6,081 nt of DNA, from positions 1-6,081 of the forward strand of contig QANA01000088.1 in NCBI GenBank assembly GCA_003149735.1, written 5' to 3'. Positions within the stretch are counted from its first letter, which is position 1, and every line of letters begins with the position of its first letter. Both the position numbers and the translations under genes were made by a program. This document shows, piece by piece, positions 1 through 5,510 of this stretch. The notes beneath the pieces were generated by a model. The model had not been told where the DNA came from. It saw only the letters and a program-made list of their open reading frames with translations, and did not search any database. Source of the DNA: Clostridiales bacterium (GTDB lineage Bacteria; Bacillota_A; Clostridia; Christensenellales; Christensenellaceae).

Positions 1-646
1 TTTCCACTTCTTCATGGTTCAATTTTGGCAAAATAGCCGGTTTCTTGGTGAGGCTATCCGCATAAGCATCAATACCCACATTGGAAACCGTTGCCAAAGA
101 CCACGGAACAAAAGAAGAATCTCCATGTTCACCAAATACATAAGCATGTACATTTTGTTGATTCAGATTATAATATTCCGCCAAACGGGAACGCAATCTT
201 GCCGTATCCAACGCGGTACCAGAACCAATGATCTGATGTTCAGGCAATCCGGAAACCTTGATGCACTCATAGGTCAGAATATCAACCGGATTACTTACAA
301 TAACATAGATTGCATTCGGTGCATATTTCACGATTTCCTTCATAATGCTCTTGGTAATATTTACGTTAGTTTGTGCAAGATCCAGACGCGACTGGCCAGG
401 TTTTCTTGCAATACCGGAGGTCAATATGACAATATCGGAATCTACTGCGTCCTGATAACTTCCGGCATAGATGGATGACGGGGAACAATACAACACACCC
501 TGGCGGATATCCATCGCCTCACCCAGAGCCTTTTCTTCGTTAATGTCAATCATAACAATTTCCGAGGCAACGCCATTTACCACCATTGTATAGGCAATTG
601 TGGAACCAACGCTTCCGGCTCCGATAATGGTCACTTTGTTACTCAT
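1..646 (-). CDS. ldh: L-lactate dehydrogenase family protein (lactate/malate dehydrogenase), N-terminal part, runs off the left edge
   Basis: NAD-dependent 2-hydroxyacid dehydrogenase, expected to interconvert pyruvate and L-lactate in the cytoplasm and so regenerate NAD+ during fermentation. Translating the minus strand from ATG at 646 gives 215 codons with no stop before the edge; the family is usually about 310-320 residues, so about a third is missing. Seen: Rossmann loop GAGSVG (9-14), ribose-binding Asp34 in VMIDIN, substrate loop ARKPGQSRLDL (80-90) with Arg87 (classical Arg109), Asn119 in SNP (Asn140), Asp147 and Arg150 in LDTAR (Asp168, Arg171), and catalytic His174 in GEHGDS (His195). 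NPVDILTY and IGSGTALDTAR look lactate-type. Odd: residue 81, the classical position 102, is Arg as in malate dehydrogenases rather than the Gln of textbook lactate dehydrogenases, so substrate is not certain. The start follows AAAGGAG with 6 nt spacing. The gene lies 87 bp downstream of rex in the same direction, so Rex control is plausible. Confidence 0.9.
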   Translation of the reverse strand, partial: MSNKVTIIGAGSVGSTIAYTMVVNGVASEIVMIDINEEKALGEAMDIRQGVLYCSPSSIYAGSYQDAVDSDIVILTSGIARKPGQSRLDLAQTNVNITKSIMKEIVKYAPNAIYVIVSNPVDILTYECIKVSGLPEHQIIGSGTALDTARLRSRLAEYYNLNQQNVHAYVFGEHGDSSFVPWSLATVSNVGIDAYADSLTKKPAILPKLNHEEVE

Positions 647-733
647 GATAATCTCCTTTATATTCCAAATAATATTCTGACTTTTTTATAAACAGCGAAT
701 CCACCGCTGATTTTTCTATTTATTTCCGCTTAG

Positions 734-1381
734 TCAAACTTGATGCGGACTTTTTAATTTTTCCGAAAGATGCTTGGAGAGCAGAGCCAGCGAACAAGCC
801 ATATTCTCGCTTTGAATCAGCACTTCCGGAGGAGCATTTAAATGTGCTGGGGCAAAATTCCAAATGGCTTGCACCCCACTTTCCACCAACATATCACAAA
901 CTTTCTGCGCTTCATAATTTGGCACTGTGATGATCCCGATTTTAATCTGCATACGCTTACAAAGATCTATCAATTTAGTCAATGGGAAAATCTGTTTACC
1001 GTTCACTTTACATCCAACCAGACTTTCATTCACATCGAATGCCGCAACAATATCCAATCCGTATTCAGCAAATCCACCATAAGATAGCAGCGCAGTTCCC
1101 AAATTACCCACTCCTACCAAAACAGCACTATGCGTATCATCATATCCCAGAAAATGCTCAATATCTGTTATCAACTCCTCAATCGCATAACCTATTTTGG
1201 GGCGTCCACCATCACTTACCAAAGAAAGATCTTTTCGCACCTGCACATCATTAAGCCCTAATGCTTCTGCGATCATCGTGGCAGAAATATTTGAAATACT
1301 GCCTTTCGGTAGTCCTTTCAAATAATTTAAATATCTGGGCAGCCGGGAAATCGTCTGCACAGAAACCGATTTATAATCCAT
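734..1381 (-). CDS. rex: Redox-sensing transcriptional repressor Rex (variant form)
   Basis: Cytoplasmic dimeric repressor that senses the NADH/NAD+ ratio and typically controls fermentation genes such as lactate dehydrogenase. The 215-residue product matches the usual Rex length. Order of domains: N-terminal winged helix (about 1-75) beginning with the Rex-typical SRLPRYLNYL, a recognition-helix region ALGLNDVQVRKDL (40-52), then a Rossmann domain with LVGVGNLGTALL (GxGxxG at 90-95) and AAFDVN with Asp116, ending with the characteristic NFAPAHLNAP (175-184) and a C-terminal helix. The winged-helix tip reads SLVSDGGRPKIGY (53-65) instead of the common FGxFGxxGxGY, so DNA recognition may differ. 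Start choice: a GTG at 1390 gives 218 residues but overlaps the GGAG ribosome binding site; the ATG at 1381 sits 8 nt after that GGAG and is preferred. The dehydrogenase gene follows in the same direction; I saw no canonical TTGTTAA-type Rex operator upstream of either gene. Confidence 0.92.
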   Translation of the reverse strand: MDYKSVSVQTISRLPRYLNYLKGLPKGSISNISATMIAEALGLNDVQVRKDLSLVSDGGRPKIGYAIEELITDIEHFLGYDDTHSAVLVGVGNLGTALLSYGGFAEYGLDIVAAFDVNESLVGCKVNGKQIFPLTKLIDLCKRMQIKIGIITVPNYEAQKVCDMLVESGVQAIWNFAPAHLNAPPEVLIQSENMACSLALLSKHLSEKLKSPHQV

Positions 1382-1389
1382 TTTTCTCA

Positions 1390-1393
1390 CTCC
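1390..1393 (-). promoter_or_regulatory. Ribosome binding site of rex (decides the start)
   Basis: On the minus strand GGAG is followed by TGAGAAAA (8 nt) and ATG at 1381. The upstream in-frame GTG at 1390 shares its first G with this motif and so cannot be served by it. Confidence 0.75.
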
Positions 1394-1485
1394 AAATCCG
1401 AATTAATATGATGCTTCAGTGCAGCTTGTGCAACGAAATCCTTCTATCACAATTCTATCTTAATTGATTTCAGCAGAAAAATGAA

Positions 1486-1537
1486 ATATGAAGAATTATA
1501 TATCGATATTCTTTTATCGATATATAATTCTTCATAT
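1486..1537. repeat. Perfect 23-bp inverted repeat (AT-rich hairpin or cruciform) upstream of rex
   Basis: The arms at 1486-1508 and 1515-1537 are exact reverse complements over 23 bp, separated by the 6-nt loop TTCTTT (1509-1514). The inner part reads ATCGATA/TATCGAT and the outer part ATATGAAG/CTTCATAT. Read on the minus strand, the hairpin is followed by TTCATTTTTC, a modest T-rich run; on the plus strand there is none. It could therefore be an unusual AT-rich terminator for the DeoR-family transcript, whose stop lies about 200 bp upstream, or a protein-binding palindrome about 105 bp before the rex start. No flanking target duplication was seen, which argues against a small transposon remnant. 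Confidence 0.85.
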
Positions 1538-1738
1538 CGTTGATAAATAGCCAAATAATTCAAACACATCTATTTTCTCAACATTTTTGCTCAATTATCT
1601 ATCAAAATTCCCTTATTAATTGATAATTCGCACGTTTATACAGTTCTTTTTCGTTTTTGTTATATAAAAATCTATATAGGAAAATACTATATTTACTTTT
1701 TTCGGCATGTCTATAATCGATTTCCATAAATTTTCAGT

Positions 1739-2539
1739 TCAATTTTCCTCTTCTACTCGAGCAATTTCAATATCAATTCCCCGATTACGATAAGGTGCTA
1801 ACGTCTTTTCGTCCGCATATTCATCTGTTACAATCACATTGATTTCTGTAACATCTGCAAACTTTACAAATGCTGACTTGCCAAACTTACTGGAATCACA
1901 AAGCAAAATCACTTCATCTGCCCGTTTTACAAATTCCTTTTTTACCAAAGCCAAATTGATATCTGTATTGGTCGCACCTTTCTCTACCGTTACTCCTTCC
2001 GCAGAAAGAAACGCTTTATCCGCATTAATATCCTGCAGAACATCAATGGTCATCTGACCAAATAAGCTGTTGAACTTGTTTCTCAAAAAACCGCCGGTCA
2101 GCAATATTTTCGCATTGGAATGAGAACTCAGATAATAAGCCACCTCCAAATCATTCGTGACAATTGTAATATCCGGAATTTCCGCAATTGTCATAGCCAA
2201 CTCTCGGGTAGTTGTGCCAATATCAATAATAATTTTATCTCCCGGCTCCACCATAGTAGCTGCCAATTTGCCAATCGCCTGTTTCTCGGCCTGATGCTCT
2301 ACCAAACGTTCCGCATACGGCAAGTCAAAATTGGTTTTCTTATTACTAATCGCTCCTCCATGCGTCCGTTTTAATAATCCGGCAAACTCCAGCTCCCTCA
2401 AATCATTTCGTACAGTAGCAGGTGAAACATTAAATTCTTCGCATAAATCAGCCACCGTTGTTTTGATCTTTCGATTGACTAATTCTACTATCAATCGTTT
2501 TCTCTCTTCCGCAAAGATGTTTTCTTCGTTCTTGCTCAA
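1739..2539 (-). CDS. DeoR/GlpR-family transcriptional regulator
   Basis: Cytoplasmic DNA-binding regulator; the family generally represses sugar or nucleoside genes and responds to phosphorylated sugars, but the effector here is unknown. With the preferred start it has 266 residues, slightly above the usual 250-260. Seen: N-terminal DeoR helix-turn-helix (about 10-65) with ERKRLIVELV, VADLCEEFNVSPATVRNDLRE and the hallmark GLLKRTHGGA (54-63); then the ligand-binding domain with IDIGTTTRELA (105-115), IVTNDLEVA (126-134), ILLTGG (145-150), the AFLSAEGV block (176-183) and CDSSKFGKSAF (214-224). Start choice: a TTG at 2554 overlaps the GGAGG motif, whereas a second TTG at 2539 lies 8 nt after it; no ATG lies nearby. 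It is divergent from the asparaginase gene and shares its 179-bp control region, suggesting autoregulation and control of that gene. It is separated from rex by 357 bp. Confidence 0.92.
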   Translation of the reverse strand: MSKNEENIFAEERKRLIVELVNRKIKTTVADLCEEFNVSPATVRNDLRELEFAGLLKRTHGGAISNKKTNFDLPYAERLVEHQAEKQAIGKLAATMVEPGDKIIIDIGTTTRELAMTIAEIPDITIVTNDLEVAYYLSSHSNAKILLTGGFLRNKFNSLFGQMTIDVLQDINADKAFLSAEGVTVEKGATNTDINLALVKKEFVKRADEVILLCDSSKFGKSAFVKFADVTEINVIVTDEYADEKTLAPYRNRGIDIEIARVEEEN

Positions 2540-2547
2540 AAAGGCTT

Positions 2548-2552
2548 CCTCC
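2548..2552 (-). promoter_or_regulatory. Ribosome binding site of the DeoR-family gene (decides a TTG start)
   Basis: GGAGG on the minus strand is followed by 8 nt (AAGCCTTT) and TTG at 2539. The longer reading from the TTG at 2554 would place this motif inside the coding sequence. Confidence 0.7.
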
Positions 2553-2599
2553 AACTATTGCAGCAGCTAATCTCGCTGCCATTCTCCCTCTTATTTTAT

Positions 2600-2608
2600 A
2601 TTTTAACA
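2600..2608 (-). promoter_or_regulatory. Putative extended -10 promoter of the DeoR-family gene
   Basis: The minus strand reads TGTTAAAAT, i.e. TGn followed by TAAAAT (5 of 6 to TATAAT), about 60 nt before the chosen TTG start. No good -35 lies at 16-18 nt, as is common for extended -10 promoters. It is inside one copy of the paired 20-bp box. Confidence 0.5.
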
Positions 2609-2671
2609 CAAATTTTCTAAAAATGTAGCTCTTTCCAATCAGAAAACAGTAGCTTAATTTCTCTATTCCTG

Positions 2672-2680
2672 TGTTATACT
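2672..2680 (+). promoter_or_regulatory. Putative extended -10 promoter of the asparaginase gene
   Basis: TGTTATACT is TGn plus TATACT (5 of 6 to TATAAT), 38 nt before the ATG, giving a short leader. The -35 position (GCTTAA around 2652-2657) is poor. The ribosome binding site of the gene lies downstream at 2708-2711. Confidence 0.6.
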
Positions 2681-2718
2681 ATAAAAAAATAATGAATTTG
2701 ATTTACCGGAGCTGATTT

Positions 2719-3717
2719 ATGAAAAAAATTCTTCTAATTGCCACCGGTGGTACAATTGCTTCCAAGCCAACTTCTGCTGGACTGGCTCCACAAATCTCCT
2801 CAGAAGAGATTTTAAGCTATGTACCCGAAGCCGCTGCGCTGTGTAGCATTACTGCTCTACAACTATTTAATCTGGACAGTACCAATATTAATTATCTGCA
2901 TTGGCAAAAAATAGCACAGTGCGTGCAACAAAATTATGATTTATACGATGGATTCGTGATCACACACGGCACAGATACCATGGCTTATTCTGTCGCGGCT
3001 CTTTCTTATCTGATACAAAACAGCCGTAAACCTATTGTTTTTACCGGCTCCCAAAAATCAATCTACGAAAAAGATACTGATGCACGCAACAATTTACTCA
3101 ATGCATTCATTTATGCGGCCGATGATCGCGCCTGCGGCGTTCATTTAGTATTTGACGATCGTGTAATTCTCGGAACCCGAGCCCGCAAAACCCGTACGAA
3201 AAGCTATAATGCCTTTTCCAGTATCGATTATCCAGAAGTAGCTATTTTCCGCGATCATCGCTTAATTTACTATATTGAAGAACATATTGCTCAACAGACG
3301 CCTGACTTTTACACAGAATTAGATCCTCATGTTTTTGTGCTTAAATTGATTCCCGGAATGGATGCCGAAATCATTTCCTATCTCCAGCAACATTACGACG
3401 CGCTTATCATCGAGAGCTTTGGTGTAGGTGGAGTCCCCTGCTATGAGGATGAGCGTTTTCTGGAAGCGATTCAACAGTTTTTAGCAGCCGGAAAAACGAT
3501 TGTCATGGCTACTCAGGTGCCTCATGAAGGCAGTGATATGGAAGTATATCAGGTTGGGTATCATTTAAAAGAGAAATACGAACTAATCGAAGCTTATACC
3601 ATGACATTAGAATCAGCCTTAACAAAATTGATGTGGATTTTAGCACAGACGCGTGATCGAGAGAAAATTCGTTCCTATTTTTATACACCTATCCAAAAAG
3701 ACATTTTGATTCCCTAA
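2719..3717 (+). CDS. ansA: Type I (cytoplasmic) L-asparaginase
   Basis: Hydrolyses L-asparagine to L-aspartate and ammonia. The 332-residue length is close to type I asparaginases such as E. coli AnsA (338), and the N-terminus (MKKILLIATGG) has no signal peptide, so a cytoplasmic enzyme is expected. Seen: first signature ATGGTIAS (8-15) with nucleophile Thr12; Ser54 in LDSTN; second signature THGTDTMAYS (82-91) with Thr85 and Asp86; KPIVFTGSQ (104-112); Lys161 in the RTKSYNAF segment, which fits the catalytic Lys of the triad; and the C-terminal domain with ESFGVGGVP. The ATG follows CCGGAG with 7 nt spacing. It is transcribed alone, from a promoter divergent to the DeoR-family regulator, and ends at a strong terminator. 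GatD, the archaeal tRNA amidotransferase subunit, shares the fold but is longer and needs GatE, which is not present. Confidence 0.93.
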   Translation: MKKILLIATGGTIASKPTSAGLAPQISSEEILSYVPEAAALCSITALQLFNLDSTNINYLHWQKIAQCVQQNYDLYDGFVITHGTDTMAYSVAALSYLIQNSRKPIVFTGSQKSIYEKDTDARNNLLNAFIYAADDRACGVHLVFDDRVILGTRARKTRTKSYNAFSSIDYPEVAIFRDHRLIYYIEEHIAQQTPDFYTELDPHVFVLKLIPGMDAEIISYLQQHYDALIIESFGVGGVPCYEDERFLEAIQQFLAAGKTIVMATQVPHEGSDMEVYQVGYHLKEKYELIEAYTMTLESALTKLMWILAQTRDREKIRSYFYTPIQKDILIP

Positions 3718-3725
3718 GAATTTCT

Positions 3726-3770
3726 AAATAAGAGGCCTGCTCAAATCGAGCAGGCCTCTTATTTTATTAG
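3726..3770 (+). terminator. Strong Rho-independent terminator after the asparaginase gene
   Basis: A perfect 17-bp stem (3726-3742 with 3748-3764) has GC-rich core GAGGCCTGCTC/GAGCAGGCCTC and loop AAATC, and runs into TATTTTATT. It begins 9 bp after the stop codon. The A-rich left side means it could also work on the minus strand, though no minus-strand gene ends here. Confidence 0.95.
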
Positions 3771-3878
3771 ATAACAAGGGATTTATTTTCAAAAACAAAA
3801 AAAGGAAATTCGCCCTCAAGCACGAATTAATAAAAATAGAATTATAGGTCTCATAACTTTCAATATAAGGAGGAAATA

Positions 3879-4679
3879 ATGGCTGTTTTAGAATTAACTT
3901 TTCGTTCAGAAGTGCTTGGATTTGATCAGAATGTAATGGTCATCCTGCCTGAACCCGAAAATCTTTCTCTCTCTCAAAGAGAGCATGCATTTGACGGAAC
4001 TTTCCCTGTTTTATATCTGCTGCACGGCTATACCGACGACCATACATCTTGGCTGCGCCGCAGCAGTGTAGAACGCTACATGACAATGGATTCCGCACGT
4101 CCTTTAGTCTGCATTTGCCCTTCTGTACAAAATTCTTTTTATACAGATATGGAATATGGATGGAGATATTTTACCTATTTAACCGAAGAATTGCCTGATC
4201 TGCTTTCTCGCTGGATACGTATTTCTACCCAGCCGGAAGATACTTTTATTGCTGGCCTCTCCATGGGAGGATATGGTGCTTATAAAATTGCGCTCACCCA
4301 TCCCGAGCGTTTTGCCGCAGCCGCCAGTTTCTCCGGAGTTCTGGATATTGTCAGAAGCGGTAAAGAAAACCCACAGAAAGATATGGTCGCTTACAATGTT
4401 TTCGGCAAAAAGCGTAGCGAATTGAGCGGCACCAAACATGATATTTATTATTTATTGGACAAAGCAATTGCTGAGGGTAAAAAATTGCCCAAACTTTATT
4501 CTTCTTGCGGTACTGCTGATTCCTTATATGAAAACAATTTGGGATTCCGGGATTACATTCAACAAAAGGGCATTGACTATACTTACTCCGAGCAAGAAGG
4601 TCTTGCACATGAATGGGCATTCTGGGATAGCGAAGTTAAGAAGCTTTTAAACTGGCTGCCGATTCGCGAAATTCAATAA
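3879..4679 (+). CDS. estA: EstA-type serine esterase (alpha/beta hydrolase, esterase D family), first of a tandem pair
   Basis: Likely hydrolyses short-chain acyl or acetyl esters; the best known relatives are the lactococcal tributyrin esterase EstA and S-formylglutathione hydrolase/esterase D proteins. The 266-residue product has no signal peptide, so it should act in the cytoplasm. Seen: N-terminal strand with RSEVLGFDQNVMVILPE (9-25), oxyanion region YLLHGYTDDHTSW (46-58), SSVERY (62-67), FYTD (87-90), YFTYLTEELP (97-106), nucleophile elbow GLSMGGYGA with Ser128, Asp214 in CGTADSLYE, and His244 in AHEWAFWD. The triad Ser-Asp-His is complete. The start follows an ideal AAGGAGG with 5 nt spacing. 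No convincing promoter was found in the 108 bp after the preceding terminator. The second esterase follows after 13 bp, so they are very likely co-transcribed. Real substrate is unknown. Confidence 0.92.
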   Translation: MAVLELTFRSEVLGFDQNVMVILPEPENLSLSQREHAFDGTFPVLYLLHGYTDDHTSWLRRSSVERYMTMDSARPLVCICPSVQNSFYTDMEYGWRYFTYLTEELPDLLSRWIRISTQPEDTFIAGLSMGGYGAYKIALTHPERFAAAASFSGVLDIVRSGKENPQKDMVAYNVFGKKRSELSGTKHDIYYLLDKAIAEGKKLPKLYSSCGTADSLYENNLGFRDYIQQKGIDYTYSEQEGLAHEWAFWDSEVKKLLNWLPIREIQ

Positions 4680-4684
4680 GGAGG
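4678..4684 (+). promoter_or_regulatory. Ribosome binding site of the second esterase, overlapping the first stop codon
   Basis: AAGGAGG begins inside the TAA stop (4677-4679) of the upstream gene and is followed by 8 nt and ATG at 4693. This arrangement favours translational coupling of the two esterases. Confidence 0.85.
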
Positions 4685-4692
4685 ATCGTATT

Positions 4693-5463
4693 ATGTCATT
4701 GGGAACATTATATTTTTATTCTGAAGTTTTGCACTCTTCTCAAAAGGTAAATATTGTTCTGCCTGAGCCGCACACGATCTATCCTTTACCTAAAGAGAAC
4801 ATGGAAGTTCTCTATTTGCTGCACGGCATGCAAGGCAGTTCCCATTCCTGGGTCTCAGCCAGTTCGGTAGAACGCTATCTTTATGAATCCGGTCGTAATA
4901 TGGCTATTGTTATTCCGACTATGAAGTCCAACTTCTATACAGACCATAAAATAGGTGATGCGTATTTTACCTACATAGCTGAAGAGTTGCCTAAAATAGT
5001 TGAAAGTTATCTGCATATTACACAAGATCGGGAACATACATATGTTGCAGGCCTTTCTATGGGAGGATACGGAGCCGTTAAGTTAGCTTTGAACTACCCT
5101 CAAAAATTTAAAATGGCCGCTTCTTTCTCTGGCGCACTTGGGATGCATGATACCATGAAACGTGCTGCCGAACAGGATAAGCATTATCTGTTCAACTTTA
5201 TTTATGGTTCATTGGAAGAATATACCAATTCTGTAAACGATACTTCTTATTTATTGGAAAAATGCGTACAGGATAATGCTCCATTGCCAAAGCTCTATAT
5301 TTCTTGTGGAACTGCAGACAGTCTATTGCCGGCAAATAAAGCATTTGTGGAAAAAGCCCGTTCTTTAGGCTATCAGGTAAAATTCCATATTGAAAAGGAA
5401 ATGGGACACGCTTGGCGGTTTTGGGATCTTGAAATTGAAAAATTACTTCGTTCTCTATTATAA
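4693..5463 (+). CDS. estA: EstA-type serine esterase, second of a tandem pair
   Basis: A paralogue of the gene just upstream, with the same family assignment, no signal peptide and 256 residues. Seen: YSEVLHSSQKVNIVLPEP (9-26), oxyanion region YLLHGMQGSSHSW (41-53), SSVERY (57-62), FYTD (81-84), YFTYIAEELP (91-100), nucleophile Ser122 in GLSMGGYGA, Asp209 in CGTADSLLP, and His239 in GHAWRFWD. The triad is complete. Compared with the first copy it lacks a few residues before the YLLHG strand and differs in the loop after the oxyanion HG (MQGSSHSW versus YTDDHTSW), in the cap region around 150-190, and in residues near the active-site His, so the two may prefer different esters. It is probably an old tandem duplication, since nucleotide identity is broken throughout. 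The operon ends at the terminator 10 bp downstream. Confidence 0.92.
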   Translation: MSLGTLYFYSEVLHSSQKVNIVLPEPHTIYPLPKENMEVLYLLHGMQGSSHSWVSASSVERYLYESGRNMAIVIPTMKSNFYTDHKIGDAYFTYIAEELPKIVESYLHITQDREHTYVAGLSMGGYGAVKLALNYPQKFKMAASFSGALGMHDTMKRAAEQDKHYLFNFIYGSLEEYTNSVNDTSYLLEKCVQDNAPLPKLYISCGTADSLLPANKAFVEKARSLGYQVKFHIEKEMGHAWRFWDLEIEKLLRSLL

Positions 5464-5473
5464 CTTGTATTTT

Positions 5474-5510
5474 AAAAAGGAGATGCTTCTGCATCTCCTT
5501 TTTTATTTTC
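5474..5510. terminator. Bidirectional Rho-independent terminator shared by the esterase operon and dnaJ
   Basis: A perfect 13-bp stem (5474-5486 with 5491-5503), core GGAGATGC/GCATCTCC, loop TTCT, has A5 on the left and T-rich sequence on the right, so either strand gives a hairpin followed by U residues. The last stem base coincides with the final base of the dnaJ stop codon (5505-5503), and the stem begins 10 bp after the esterase stop. It therefore fills most of the 39-bp convergent gap. Confidence 0.93.

Larger units (their letters stand above)
1382..1738. other. AT-rich intergenic spacer between the DeoR-family gene and rex
   Basis: This 357-bp stretch carries no convincing gene. It holds a perfect 23-bp inverted repeat at 1486-1537 (listed separately), the rex ribosome binding site at its left end, and probably the rex promoter. 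On the minus strand a TAGAAT at 1457-1452 is a possible -10 box, but no good -35 accompanies it; TTGCAC, 17 nt, CATATT nearer the gene is an equally weak alternative. The part next to the DeoR-family stop (about 1600-1738) is very AT-rich with repeated TATATA/CTATAT runs and lacks a classical GC-rich terminator. A 41-codon minus-strand frame at 1727-1602 has no ribosome binding site and is probably chance. Confidence 0.6.
2591..2689. repeat. Inverted pair of near-identical 20-bp promoter boxes in the divergent region
   Basis: The plus strand at 2670-2689 reads TGTGTTATACTATAAAAAAA. The minus strand at 2610-2591 reads TGTGTTAAAATATAAAATAA. They match at 17 of 20 positions, with TGTGTTA and TATAAAA identical, and 59 bp lie between them. 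Each contains the extended -10 of the promoter reading away from the centre. The match continues beyond what sigma-A promoters require, so the boxes may be operators for the adjacent DeoR-family regulator. That is inference; low sequence complexity could also give such a match. Confidence 0.5.

Noticed and set aside
14..478. A 154-codon plus-strand frame
   Set aside because: It is antisense to the dehydrogenase gene, whose minus-strand frame carries all catalytic motifs; its protein shows no domain.
693..709. CAGCG/CGCTG inverted repeat between rex and the dehydrogenase gene
   Set aside because: Only a 5-bp stem with a 7-nt loop. The run of T on the plus strand would suit a plus-strand terminator, but no plus-strand gene precedes it; on the minus strand it is too weak to call.
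1540..1563. TTGATAAATAGCC...ATTCAA as a possible Rex operator
   Set aside because: The outer TTGA/TCAA match, but the spacing is too long and the inner bases do not fit TTGTTAA-N4-TTAACAA.
1602..1727. A 41-codon minus-strand reading frame just after the DeoR-family stop, rich in Lys and Tyr
   Set aside because: No ribosome binding site precedes its ATG, it lies in very AT-rich DNA, and it matches nothing I recognise. Conservation in relatives with a protein-like substitution pattern would revive it.
2563..2579. GCAGC/GCTGC hairpin in the leader of the DeoR-family gene
   Set aside because: A 5-bp stem with a 7-nt loop is easily found by chance, and there is no sign of a riboswitch or attenuator.
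3771..3878. A promoter for the esterase pair
   Set aside because: TAGAAT at 3837-3842 and TAAAAA at 3831-3836 are possible -10 boxes, but neither has a believable -35 or TGn extension, so none was listed, although a promoter is expected here.
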